Of a DNA stretch of 64,000 nt, positions 18,299-26,834 are shown in pieces. Position numbers and translations under genes: made by a program. Source of the DNA: Lachnospiraceae bacterium (lineage in GTDB: Bacteria; Bacillota; Clostridia; Lachnospirales; Lachnospiraceae); assembly GCA_902363555.1 (NCBI GenBank), contig CABJAM010000001.1, positions 496,001 through 560,000 on the forward strand. Reading direction: 5' to 3'. The notes below the pieces were generated by a model. The model did no database searches. It was not told the origin of the DNA and worked only from the letters and a program-made list of their open reading frames with translations. Numbering within the stretch: position 1 is the stretch's first letter; each line of letters starts with the position of its first letter.

Positions 18299-19300
18299 AT
18301 GTCTGATAAGAAAGTGTTAAATGGATTAAAACGTATCGGCGGAACGCTTATGCTGCCGGCGGCCATGTATATCATTGTTATGATCGCCTGCTTTAGCAAC
18401 GGCAAAATGTTTTTCGGCAGCTTCGCCATGTGGAAAACACTGCTGGTCGATGTGGCTGTATCGGTCACCTGTGCTATGGGGATCGGCCTGCAGTTTAAGG
18501 CCGGGCGGTTCGATTTCTCCGGCGGCGCGATCATGCTGTTAAGCGCCATTATTGCGGGAAATGTGGCGAAAATGTATGGCAATCATCCGCTGCTGTTTGT
18601 GGCGCTGTGTCTGATCTGCGCCGTTGTGTTAAGTGTGCTTGTAGGTATACTTTATGCGTACGGAAGACTGCCCATTGTCATAGTCACCATAGGTATGGCG
18701 CTGCTTTATGAGGCCATCACCTGCCTTGTGTTCAATGGCGGAGGGATCAATCTGGTGGCCAATATCAAGCTGAAAGCTTTTTCCAGCTATCCTCTGGCAC
18801 TGCTGCCTCTGGCCGCGGTCATTGTTATTTATGTTTTTTATCACAATTTTACAGTTAGCGGCAAGGAAACACTGCTTCTGGCCAATAACCAGATGGCGGC
18901 TGTGAATATTGGTATCAATGAAAAGAAAAGCGTCATCGTTTCGTATGTTTTCAGCGGACTGATCTTTGGCTTTGCCACGACGATCTACGCGTCTACCGGC
19001 ATACATAATGCGTCCTTTTCCTCGCTGGTGACCGTGGGCGAGCTTTTCAGCAATATTCTTCCTGTATTTATCGGGCTGATGCTGGGGTCGTTTTGTAATG
19101 ACGCCATCGGCATCGTTATGGGTTCTCTGACGCTGTGCCTTATGTCCTTCGGACTTGAAACGGTGATTTCATCCGAAATGGGTTCGGCGATCTCAAGTAT
19201 TTTTAACGGTGTATTCATTCTGGCGATCAATGTGATTTCCGCCCGGGGAATGCATATGATCGCGGGGATACGTAAAAAATTCAGGGCAAAAAGCGCTTAG
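18299..19300 (+). CDS. Sugar ABC transporter permease, RbsC type (second)
   Basis: This 333-residue permease is a paralogue of the preceding one. GRFDFSGGAIMLLSAIIAG corresponds to the GGIDLSVG segment of RbsC, and FIGLMLGSFCNDAIG near the C-terminus corresponds to the usual GG-rich loop. About nine membrane segments are present. It follows the first permease by 15 bases, with a GAGGGTGAG site before the ATG. Together with its partner, the ATPase and the downstream lipoprotein it makes a complete importer. Confidence 0.87.
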   Translation: MSDKKVLNGLKRIGGTLMLPAAMYIIVMIACFSNGKMFFGSFAMWKTLLVDVAVSVTCAMGIGLQFKAGRFDFSGGAIMLLSAIIAGNVAKMYGNHPLLFVALCLICAVVLSVLVGILYAYGRLPIVIVTIGMALLYEAITCLVFNGGGINLVANIKLKAFSSYPLALLPLAAVIVIYVFYHNFTVSGKETLLLANNQMAAVNIGINEKKSVIVSYVFSGLIFGFATTIYASTGIHNASFSSLVTVGELFSNILPVFIGLMLGSFCNDAIGIVMGSLTLCLMSFGLETVISSEMGSAISSIFNGVFILAINVISARGMHMIAGIRKKFRAKSA

Positions 19301-19336
19301 CGCTCAATTATAAAAACAAAAATGGAGGTACGATTT

Positions 19337-20647
19337 ATGAAGACAAATTTGAAAAAAGTAGTGTCACTGTTCCTTGTGCTAGGGATGCTGGCGGGCTGTT
19401 TGGCCGGCTGCGGTCAGGGCAGTGGCTCGACCACAGGTAACACAGGTGCACAGACGGACAGTCCAAAGACGACAGAAGCTCAGCCCACCGAAGCAGCCGG
19501 AGCAGATACTGCGGCACCGGCGGATTCGGCTTCGGAAGGCGGTACGGCAGCAGCCGACGGCTCTAAGGGTACGATCATGTGGCTTTCAAATATTTCATCC
19601 GGCAGGGGCCTGGATCTCCCCAAAGCAGTGGCGGAATATTTCTGTGAGCAAATGGGCTACAGCTTCAGCGTGGTTTACGGGGATTCCTTTAATGATCCCG
19701 CGGGCAACCTGACGGCCGTTAAAAACGGGATGACAAAGGATGTCAAAGCCATTATTTTAAGCCAGGATGGCGGTGTGGCCAATATTATGGAGGAATATCC
19801 GGAGCTTTATGTGGTCGGTTATAACACGGATATGGCTTCCGTTTATGATGAAGAGGGCGCTTCTCATAGTGTTCTTGAAAATGATAAGTGGCTGGGAACG
19901 ATGGTAGATGGCCAGGCGGATGGAAATGACCGTGGGAAGATGATGTTTGAAGCGGCTGTGGAGAAGGGCTACCGCAGGATTGCTATTGTCGCTTTCCCGG
20001 CGTATGCATACCCACAGCACACTGTTGCCGCCAATGCATTTATTGCCGCAGCCGAGGAATACAATCAGACCGCAGCGGATGATGATAAGTTTGAAATTGT
20101 AGGGGATACAAAAATACTGGAGTTCTCTCCGCTGGAGGATGGATATTTCCTTGATGAAAATTACAGTAATCTGGACGCTATCGTAGCAATGTGCGCCGGT
20201 GTGGATTTTGTTTACCCGACAATGAAGAGTGCCATAGCTTCGGGAACATGCAGCGCAGACACGAAGCTGCTGACCGGCGGCTTTAATGATGCTGAGGAGA
20301 TCATCGCAGATATCGGCGGTGACGGAGTGATCCAGTTCGTATCCTTCTCACCGTGGGAAGATATGTTCTATCCGTTGATTTTATTGGATAACGCTCTTAA
20401 CGGCACACAGTACGCCGATTTTAAGCCGGAGCGTGTGGATGCGCTTCCATATAATATCGACAGCAAGGAAGATATCGATAATGTAATGGCAAAAGCGTTT
20501 AATGGCAATGGTGATCTGGATTTGCTGCAATGGAAATGGGAGGATGTCGCTTCCCTGATGACACGCAATAATCCGGAGGCCACACATGCCGACCTGCTTG
20601 CGGCTGTGCATTCAGATGCGCTGTCGGTGGAAGCGCTGGCGGACTAA
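19337..20647 (+). CDS. Sugar-type solute-binding lipoprotein (RbsB/BMP-like)
   Basis: This 436-residue binding protein delivers substrate to the preceding permeases. It has a lipoprotein signal (LFLVLGMLAGCLAGC; the lipid-modified Cys is one of the two) and an Ala/Thr/Glu-rich linker to about residue 75. The binding fold starts at GTIMWLSNISSGRG. The frame is open from 19322, but the ATG at 19337 sits 8 bases after GGAGG and begins a normal signal peptide. It is unusually long for an RbsB protein and has low similarity to the classic sugar-binding motifs, so the ligand may not be a simple pentose. Confidence 0.86.
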   Translation: MKTNLKKVVSLFLVLGMLAGCLAGCGQGSGSTTGNTGAQTDSPKTTEAQPTEAAGADTAAPADSASEGGTAAADGSKGTIMWLSNISSGRGLDLPKAVAEYFCEQMGYSFSVVYGDSFNDPAGNLTAVKNGMTKDVKAIILSQDGGVANIMEEYPELYVVGYNTDMASVYDEEGASHSVLENDKWLGTMVDGQADGNDRGKMMFEAAVEKGYRRIAIVAFPAYAYPQHTVAANAFIAAAEEYNQTAADDDKFEIVGDTKILEFSPLEDGYFLDENYSNLDAIVAMCAGVDFVYPTMKSAIASGTCSADTKLLTGGFNDAEEIIADIGGDGVIQFVSFSPWEDMFYPLILLDNALNGTQYADFKPERVDALPYNIDSKEDIDNVMAKAFNGNGDLDLLQWKWEDVASLMTRNNPEATHADLLAAVHSDALSVEALAD

Positions 20648-20652
20648 ATACG

Positions 20653-20685
20653 AAACGGAGGGGATTTCAACAATCCCCTCCGTTT
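20653..20685 (+). terminator. Strong hairpin after the binding-protein gene
   Basis: AAACGGAGGGGATT (20653-20666) pairs perfectly with AATCCCCTCCGTTT (20672-20685) over 14 bp, loop 5 nt. The T-run is short, so it may be a partial terminator that lets some transcription reach the MBL gene. Confidence 0.7.
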
Positions 20686-20790
20686 GCGCGAAGCGACGAG
20701 CCAAACTGGGGCGCTTGCGCACCAGTTTGGCGACCGCCGCGACCTGTCGAAGCGAAGCGGAGACAGGTGCAAGAAGTGGAACCGGGTGCG
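20683..20790 (+). repeat. Post-terminator repeat with internal inverted repeat
   Basis: The segment opens with TGCGCGAAGCGACGAGCC, as after the atpC terminator at 418. It contains CCAAACTGG and its complement CCAGTTTGG around GGCGCTTGCGCA, then further GAAGCGAAGCGGA units. It separates the transporter genes from the MBL gene and is not coding in any convincing way. Confidence 0.5.
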
Positions 20791-20810
20791 CGAAAGAAAG
20801 AGGTATGACG

Positions 20811-21671
20811 ATGAATAAATATTATGAGGAAACAAAAGTAGCGGATGGCGTATATCGGATCAATGGTCTGGAAGGCGTCTATATGGATTTGTTTGTAGGT
20901 ACGAAGGCGGCGCTTTTATTTGATACGGGCTATGGCTTCGGTGATCTGAAAGATTTCGTGCGCCAGCTTACAAAGCTGCCGCTGATCATTGTAAACAGCC
21001 ACGGACATATGGATCATACAAGTGGAAACTATCAGTTTGATGAGGATATTTACATTCATCCCAAAGATATGGATTTCTGCCGGGAGACAAATTCTGTGGA
21101 GGGGCGGCTGCGGACGGCCAGAGAGGGAAGGGATAAAATATGCTATCCGGAGCGGGTGAAAAGAAACATTATACCGGAGGGCTTCGATGAAGACGCATAT
21201 ATCCGCAAGGGCGCCGGAAAGCTTAAGGCGTTGGAAGCCGGGCAGGTCTTTGATCTGGGCGGAATTACACTGGAGGTGGTCGAGCTGCCCGGTCATACAT
21301 CCGGCAGCATCGGACTATTTCATAAAGAAGAAAAAGCTTTTTATGTGAGCGATGCGCTGAACCATTTCACCTACCTTTTCTTCCCGGAGGCAACAAATCT
21401 GCAGACGTATAAGCAGACGCTTTATAAAGCAAGGACGATTCCCTTTGAGAAATTGTATACCGGACATCTGCCAGTGGTTGGTACAAGGCAGACTCTGGAG
21501 GATTATATTGATTGTGTTGAGAATCTTGATTTTGAGCAGGGTGTGCCTTACGATACGCCCATGTTTCCGGATTCCGGTGCGAGGATGTGCATGAGAAAAG
21601 GGTATACGCCGGAGGATATATTTAAGCCGGGATTTGCGGCTGTTGTAATAAATAAGGAACATTTGAATTAA
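20811..21671 (+). CDS. MBL-fold metallo-hydrolase (paralogue of 6180-7049)
   Basis: This 286-residue metallo-beta-lactamase-fold protein has the zinc motif H64-x-H66-x-D68-H69 (SHGHMDHTSGN), PGHTSGS and a YTGHLP ending motif. The bridging-Asp segment reads VSDALN. It shares the start (DGVYRINGLEGVYMDLFVG) and the whole layout with the hydrolase at 6180. The ATG at 20811 is preferred over 20805 because AAAGAGG lies 7 bases upstream. In both loci an MBL gene is paired with a solute-binding lipoprotein, which suggests that it acts on an imported compound. Substrate unknown. Confidence 0.85.
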   Translation: MNKYYEETKVADGVYRINGLEGVYMDLFVGTKAALLFDTGYGFGDLKDFVRQLTKLPLIIVNSHGHMDHTSGNYQFDEDIYIHPKDMDFCRETNSVEGRLRTAREGRDKICYPERVKRNIIPEGFDEDAYIRKGAGKLKALEAGQVFDLGGITLEVVELPGHTSGSIGLFHKEEKAFYVSDALNHFTYLFFPEATNLQTYKQTLYKARTIPFEKLYTGHLPVVGTRQTLEDYIDCVENLDFEQGVPYDTPMFPDSGARMCMRKGYTPEDIFKPGFAAVVINKEHLN

Positions 21672-21679
21672 ATAAATGG

Positions 21680-21708
21680 GGCCGTCGCATTTGGGTAGCG
21701 CGACGGCC
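21680..21708. terminator. Hairpin between convergent MBL and Imm5 genes
   Basis: GGCCGTCGC (21680-21688) pairs with GCGACGGCC (21700-21708), 9 bp, 11-nt loop. No T-run follows on either strand, so termination activity is only likely from its position between convergent genes. Confidence 0.5.
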
Positions 21709-21722
21709 TGCGTACAGCTATT

Positions 21723-22250
21723 CTAGCAGTTCCAGTTGATTTTCACTGGGTTCGGTTCATCGGTTATAGCCACAGCCTGAAGTGCTTCCAGCATTTTATT
21801 AAGCTCCTCATGGGCGATCTGGTCATATATTTCTGCGGGCTGTTCCAGCCCTTCGCGGTGATAGGCTATGGCGGCAGCTCCGTAGAAGGTCATGCCCAAA
21901 GCGCCGGTGGGCGAGTAGATCGTTGCGGCGGCAACAGAAATACCCCGGGCCGCTGCCTGGGCCGCCGGGTGGCCTTCGGCTTCCTTAGCGGCATTTGTGG
22001 CTTCCCGGACCGCATTTTTCACATCCGGCAATTTTACCTGTTTATCCAGCCAGCCCGAAGCGGCGTTGAGCGCAGCCTCCGGCCGCCGGTCCTCTGGATT
22101 GAAAGCTTCATAAATGGGGAGAAAGTGATCTCTTGCATACGAAAGGCTCCATTTTACCAGTGTGGCTTTGGACTGTGTTTCAATCAGCCGCATCAGAGCA
22201 ATGATTTCCGGATCATCGGCATGTCCGAGCATTTTTCTTAATTTAGCCAT
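21723..22250 (-). CDS. Imm5-like putative immunity protein
   Basis: This 175-residue, Ala-rich, helical protein resembles the Imm-5 family. The opening LVKWSLSYARDHFLPIYEAF, then PEAALNAASGWLDKQVKLPD and the repeated A-A-x-A helices with AHEELNKML at the end match the family pattern as I know it. Imm5 proteins were predicted as immunity proteins for polymorphic toxins but are often found without any toxin, as here. A GGAGG site precedes the ATG. The gene is convergent with the MBL gene and not in an operon. Function as immunity is a prediction only. Confidence 0.66.
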   Translation of the reverse strand: MAKLRKMLGHADDPEIIALMRLIETQSKATLVKWSLSYARDHFLPIYEAFNPEDRRPEAALNAASGWLDKQVKLPDVKNAVREATNAAKEAEGHPAAQAAARGISVAAATIYSPTGALGMTFYGAAAIAYHREGLEQPAEIYDQIAHEELNKMLEALQAVAITDEPNPVKINWNC

Positions 22251-22559
22251 AATCGGCCTCCTTTAGATCTTAATTATGCCCATTATATCATTCTTAAAAA
22301 CAATATTCAATTCTGATAAAATCCCAATTTTGATCTATTTCCGCGAGCAACTGTTCAGACAAGCTAAACTGTTACGGTGATAAGTTACTGTGCCGCCGCA
22401 CATATTTCGCTCTTGCCCTTTTTTCTCAAATAGATTATAATTCTATAAAATAAAGGATGCCCGGAGCCGCCGGTACCCAGAACCTGAAAAAGAATCGGGC
22501 CGCCAGCATATCTCACGCCCACCCATTTATTTATAGATTACGATTCGGAGGCCAGACGC
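22251..22559. other. Divergent intergenic region before the first esterase gene
   Basis: This 309-bp gap contains two half-copies of the GTAACAGTTC-family sequence in direct orientation (CAACTGTTCAG near 22348 and AAACTGTTACG near 22366). Just before the esterase start is a 29-bp leader (22523-22551) that is repeated upstream of the DUF1186 gene at 23391-23419 with 24 of 29 bases the same. No ORF is supported. Confidence 0.45.
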
Positions 22560-23318
22560 ATGATTATTAAAGATAACATCACGATACCTCAGCTATCCGG
22601 CGAAAAAACACGCCGGCTTTATATCTACCTTCCACCCGATTACGACGAGGGCCGTGAGCGTTATCCGGTGATGTACATGTTTGACGGCCACAATGTTTTT
22701 TTTGATGAGGATGCCACCTATGGCCGAAGCTGGCGGATGAAGGACTATCTGGAAAAAGAGAATCCCGCGCTGATGATCGTGGCCGTGGAGTGTAACCATG
22801 AGGGAAACAGCCGTCTGTGTGAATATACGCCGTGGTCGTTCCGTGAAAAAGGTCTGGGTACGATAAAGGCTCTGGGCGATGTGTATATGGATTGGCTGAC
22901 CCGTGTTTTAAAACCTATGATCGATAAAGATTTCCGGACGATGCCGGAGCGGGCGCATACCTATATTTGCGGCAGCTCCATGGGCGGCCTTATGTCGGTT
23001 TATGCGATTGCACAGTATAATAATGTATTTTCCAAAGCGGCCGCCCTCTCTCCCAGTCTTTGGTGCGCGCCGGAGAAGATTGTTCAGATGATCCACAATA
23101 CAGCATTTCAGAAGGAAACTCAGATTTATATGGACTATGGCAGCGAGGAGCTGTCCTACAATAAAAAATCGGCAAATGCCTTACGGCGGGTGACCGGTGC
23201 TTTTTTGGATGAGGGGGTCTATGTGTGTACCCGGATCGTTCCGGGCGGGCAGCATAATGAAGCTACGTGGGAGCGGCAGATTCCTGTGTTTATGCTGTGT
23301 TTGGGGATAGTTTCATAA
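22560..23318 (+). CDS. Alpha/beta-hydrolase esterase (PF00756 type)
   Basis: This 252-residue hydrolase belongs to the esterase-D/putative esterase family. The nucleophile is S140 in CGSSMGG. YIYLPPDYDEGRERYPVMYM and FDGHNVFFDE are typical of the family, and the catalytic His is probably in PGGQHNEATW near residue 235. No signal peptide is visible. The ATG is preceded by GGAGG in a leader that resembles the one before the DUF1186 gene. Close relatives elsewhere often lie near the esterase and ATP-grasp genes found here at 24786 and 25612, which suggests a shared pathway. Substrate unknown. Confidence 0.84.
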   Translation: MIIKDNITIPQLSGEKTRRLYIYLPPDYDEGRERYPVMYMFDGHNVFFDEDATYGRSWRMKDYLEKENPALMIVAVECNHEGNSRLCEYTPWSFREKGLGTIKALGDVYMDWLTRVLKPMIDKDFRTMPERAHTYICGSSMGGLMSVYAIAQYNNVFSKAAALSPSLWCAPEKIVQMIHNTAFQKETQIYMDYGSEELSYNKKSANALRRVTGAFLDEGVYVCTRIVPGGQHNEATWERQIPVFMLCLGIVS

Positions 23319-23427
23319 AGTCGTGCGTAAAAGTGTGAAAATACTGCAAAAAGTCGTACGTCTTTTTGTATAGTGTCTTGAGCCGCCGCACCATTTATTA
23401 ATAAATGACGATCAGGAGGACAAAGAA

Positions 23428-24780
23428 ATGTCAGAAACTAATGATAAGCAATTGCAGGAGAATACACCCATGAGTTTACAGGAATCGCTCGCCGTCCTGT
23501 CTAAAAGATCGGATATTTATCCGGAAGAAGCGCTTCATGTCGTCTTAAGTCACGCGGACGAGGCCAGGCCTTATTTATATGAAGCATTGGATAATGCGAT
23601 CCGGAATGGTAAAAATCTGGATGAAGATTATCAATTACATTTTTATAGTCTGTTTATTTTGGGTGAGCTAAAGGATTCCGGGGCTTTTGAAAAGATTCTA
23701 TCGTTGGTTTCATAGTCGCCGGATGTGGTTGACTTTTTGATCGGCGATCTGGTAACCGGTGGGATGAATAATATTTTATATGCGACTTATGATGGTAATA
23801 TGGAGCTTTTAAAGACTTCCATAAAAAACAGCGAACTGGATGATTTTATCAGAGCAGCCATGCTGGATGCCCTGTCGTTTTTATATCTCGATGGAGTATT
23901 GAGCCGGGAAGACTTTCAAAACTTTCTAAAAGAGCTTGTGTACAGCCATCAGGTTCTTGGAGACTATATTTATACTGCTGTACAGTCGGTTATCCTGGAC
24001 TGCCATTTCAGGGAAATGCTTCCGGAGATACGCTTTATGTACGATAGAGATATGCTGGACACAAGTGTTCATGGCGGCTATGACAGCAGCGTCGATTATA
24101 TATATCGCTTTGATGACCGAATATCTTTGAAACCGGAACCGGTACGCGTTGACAGCCTGCGGCATTGGATGATGTTTGAAGGCTCAGACAGCGGAAATGA
24201 ACTGTCTGATGAGAATGTTATAGATGAAATGTTTAAGAACATCGACCGTGATTTTTCCGAGACAGACACTGTGAGAAAGGTCAAGATTGGAAGAAATGAC
24301 CCCTGCCCCTGTGGAAGCGGAAAGAAATATAAGTTTTGCTGTATGAACAAAAAAACGGCCGGGGTCGCCGGGCAGGTAGAAACAGAGGCCCAGTGCAGGT
24401 ATTGGCTGAAATTATATCCGGAAACAGGTGTTACGAAGCAGGAGGGGAGGATCTATCTCGACGACTTTTATGATGCGGAGAGTATTGCTATTGACCAGTT
24501 GATCTATCTGGCGCTCCATCATCGTGCTATCCCTATATGGCGCAGAGAGGAACAGTCGGTTGTGGATAAGCGCAGACGGTGGTATTTGGGCCAGGCGCTG
24601 GATAAATTTACAGAAAAGATGGCAGCGGAGGGCTTTGATAGCCTGTCAGAGTACGATGCCCGATGTTCTATCCACTATTTGTGCAGAGAATGGATGACAG
24701 CATATCTGGGGCTGCTTGGCTCGAATAAGAGCGATCCACACTACTGTCTGTTGAAAAAATATTTAGATGCAAAGGTGTGA
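23428..24780 (+). pseudogene. DUF1186/SEC-C protein gene interrupted by an in-frame TAG
   Basis: Two open frames, 23428-23715 and 23716-24780, are in the same phase and are separated by a single TAG at 23713-23715. Joined, they give a protein of about 450 residues. DUF1186 helical repeats run across the break (LHFYSLFILGELKDSGAFEK before it, VDFLIGDLVTGGMNNILYAT after it). A SEC-C zinc-binding motif (RNDPCPCGSGKKYKFCC) lies at about residues 290-306, followed by a YecA-like C-terminal region. The downstream half has a GTG at 23725 but no ribosome binding site. A nonsense mutation or a sequencing error is most likely; the gene is otherwise intact. Confidence 0.8.
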
Positions 24781-24785
24781 TGTTA

Positions 24786-25541
24786 ATGAACATAGAATAT
24801 CATAAACGTTACAGTCATAATCTCAACCGTGATATGGAATTTAAAGTATACGGCCACAGCGGCCGCCCATGCCTTTACTTTCCGTGTCAGGACGGCCGGT
24901 TTTATGATTTTGAAAATTTCAGGATGATCGATATATGGGCGGCGCCCATTTCCCAGGGGCGGGTGCAGATGTTTACCGTGGATACCATCGACGGCGAAAC
25001 GTGGTCGAATAGGGATGGTAATCCTCACGATCGCATTGTCCGCCATGAGCAGTGGTATCACTATGTGGTGGATGAGCTGGTGCCGGAAATATTTGATATG
25101 AATACCCGTGCCAATAATGGTTACCGCGCCCGGGGCATTTTGAATTTTGGGTGCAGTATGGGAGCTATGCACGGAGCCAATTTCTTTTTCCGGCGGCCGG
25201 ATTTGTTTGACGCTAATTTGTCATTAAGCGGTCTGTACAGCTCCCGGGATGGCTTTGGCAATTATATGGAGCCGCTGATTTATGACAATTCCCCCATAGA
25301 TTATTTGAAAAATATGCCCGCGGAGCACCCTTATATCCAAATGTATAATGACCGTAAGCTGATTTTTTGCGTAGGTCAGGGAGCCTGGGAGGATGAATTG
25401 GCCGCCAGCACAAGGGAGCTTGAGGCGGTGCTGAGACAAAAGGGGATCAATGCCTGGTTTGATTACTGGGGGCACGATGTGGCCCATGACTGGAACTGGT
25501 GGTTTAAGCAGGTGGAGTATTTTCTGCCGCATTTATTATAA
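24786..25541 (+). CDS. Esterase/alpha-beta hydrolase paired with ATP-grasp enzyme
   Basis: This 251-residue hydrolase has the nucleophile S124 in GCSMGAMHG. The catalytic His is probably H230 or H234 in WGHDVAHDW. The N-terminus (NIEYHKRYSHNLNRDMEFKV then YFPCQDGRFYDFENF) is characteristic of an esterase subfamily common in gut Firmicutes. The ATG at 24786 has AAGGTG 8 bases upstream; the frame is open from 24777. It starts 5 bp after the broken DUF1186 gene and is followed 70 bp later by an ATP-grasp gene. It may hydrolyse an ester made or used by that ligase, but this is inference. Confidence 0.84.
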   Translation: MNIEYHKRYSHNLNRDMEFKVYGHSGRPCLYFPCQDGRFYDFENFRMIDIWAAPISQGRVQMFTVDTIDGETWSNRDGNPHDRIVRHEQWYHYVVDELVPEIFDMNTRANNGYRARGILNFGCSMGAMHGANFFFRRPDLFDANLSLSGLYSSRDGFGNYMEPLIYDNSPIDYLKNMPAEHPYIQMYNDRKLIFCVGQGAWEDELAASTRELEAVLRQKGINAWFDYWGHDVAHDWNWWFKQVEYFLPHLL

Positions 25542-25611
25542 AATGAGCTGGCGGCTGTTTGGTATTTCAAAATGGCTGCACGCTATGAAACATCAAGCGA
25601 GGAGGACAATT

Positions 25612-26808
25612 ATGAATTTTATTTTTATATCACCAAATTTTCCTACGAATTACTGGCAGTTCTGTCAGGAATTGAAAAAGGACGGCGTTACGGTGCTTGG
25701 CATCGGTGATGCGCCATATACGGAGCTGAAGGACGAATTAAAGGCCAGCCTGGATGAGTATTACCGCGTTGACAGCCTGGAAAAATATGATGATGTGTAC
25801 CGGGCGGTGGCCTTTTACACGTTTAAATACGGGCGTATCGACTGGATTGAGAGTAACAATGAATACTGGCTGGAGCGGGATGCCATGCTGCGGACGGATT
25901 TTAATATCAATACCGGATTTAAAAATGAGGACATGCACCGGATCAAGTTTAAGTCCGGCATGAAGGAGTATTATAAACGCGCCGGGATTCCTGTGGCCCG
26001 GTATCACATGGTGGAGGAGCTGGAGCAGGCCCGGGATTTTATTAAAACCGTGGGCTATCCGGTGATTGTGAAGCCGGACAACGGCGTGGGCGCCAACGCT
26101 ACCTATAAGCTGTCCAATGACGAGGAGCTGGTAAAGTTTTTTCAGGATATTCCGCCCATACAGTATATTATGGAAGAATTTATTGACGGACAGATATGTT
26201 CCTATGACGCGATTATTAACAGCAAGGGGGAGCCTTTGTTTGAGTCGGGCAATGTGACTATGGTATCGATTATGGATACGGTCAATAATGAAGAGGACAG
26301 CTATTATTATATTGTGAAGAAGCTTAAAGACGATATCCGCCAGGCCGGCCGCCGGTGTGTGGAAAGCTTTGGTGTGCGCAGCCGCTTCGTCCATCTGGAG
26401 TTTTTCCGCCTTTTAAAAGACCAGGAGGGGATTGGCAAAAAAGGTGAGCTGGCGGCTCTGGAAGTGAATATGCGGCCCAGCGGCGGATTTACTACCGATA
26501 TGCTCAACTATGCCAATAGTGTGGACGTGTACAAAATATGGGCAGATATGATCGTCCATGACCGGATCACGGAAAAATATGATCAGGAGCATTTTTATTG
26601 CCCGTTTGTAGGACGGCGGGATGAGCGCAGCTATGCTCACAGCCATGAGGATATTATGGAAAAATATCATTTGGCGGTGTGTATGAGCGTGCGGATGCCC
26701 GAGGCGCTCTCGGCGGCGATGGGGAATCAGGTGTATATCGCCAGATTTAAGACGAAAGAGGCCATGGATGGGTTCTTTAAATATTTGCTGGAGCCGGGTG
26801 TGTGTTAA
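25612..26808 (+). CDS. ATP-grasp superfamily ligase-like protein
   Basis: This 398-residue enzyme belongs to the ATP-grasp superfamily, which makes amide or similar bonds through acyl-phosphates. The N-terminal Rossmann-like part (NFIFISPNFPTNYWQFCQEL) is followed by the ATP-binding lysine segment YPVIVKPDNGVGANATYKLS. The hinge region is YIMEEFIDGQICSYDAI, and the metal-binding end is ALEVNMRPSGGFTTDML. The ATG at 25612 follows GAGGAGGAC. It is downstream of an esterase gene, and such pairs recur in related genomes. The product is not known; no peptide-precursor gene is visible beside it. Confidence 0.84.
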   Translation: MNFIFISPNFPTNYWQFCQELKKDGVTVLGIGDAPYTELKDELKASLDEYYRVDSLEKYDDVYRAVAFYTFKYGRIDWIESNNEYWLERDAMLRTDFNINTGFKNEDMHRIKFKSGMKEYYKRAGIPVARYHMVEELEQARDFIKTVGYPVIVKPDNGVGANATYKLSNDEELVKFFQDIPPIQYIMEEFIDGQICSYDAIINSKGEPLFESGNVTMVSIMDTVNNEEDSYYYIVKKLKDDIRQAGRRCVESFGVRSRFVHLEFFRLLKDQEGIGKKGELAALEVNMRPSGGFTTDMLNYANSVDVYKIWADMIVHDRITEKYDQEHFYCPFVGRRDERSYAHSHEDIMEKYHLAVCMSVRMPEALSAAMGNQVYIARFKTKEAMDGFFKYLLEPGVC

Positions 26809-26834
26809 GCCGGATGGGAAAGAAGGCGACGGAA

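Noticed and set aside
23713..23715. TAG as a pyrrolysine or other recoded codon
   Set aside because: No pyl genes or recoding signal seen; DUF1186 proteins are not known to need it. A nonsense mutation or sequencing error is simpler.
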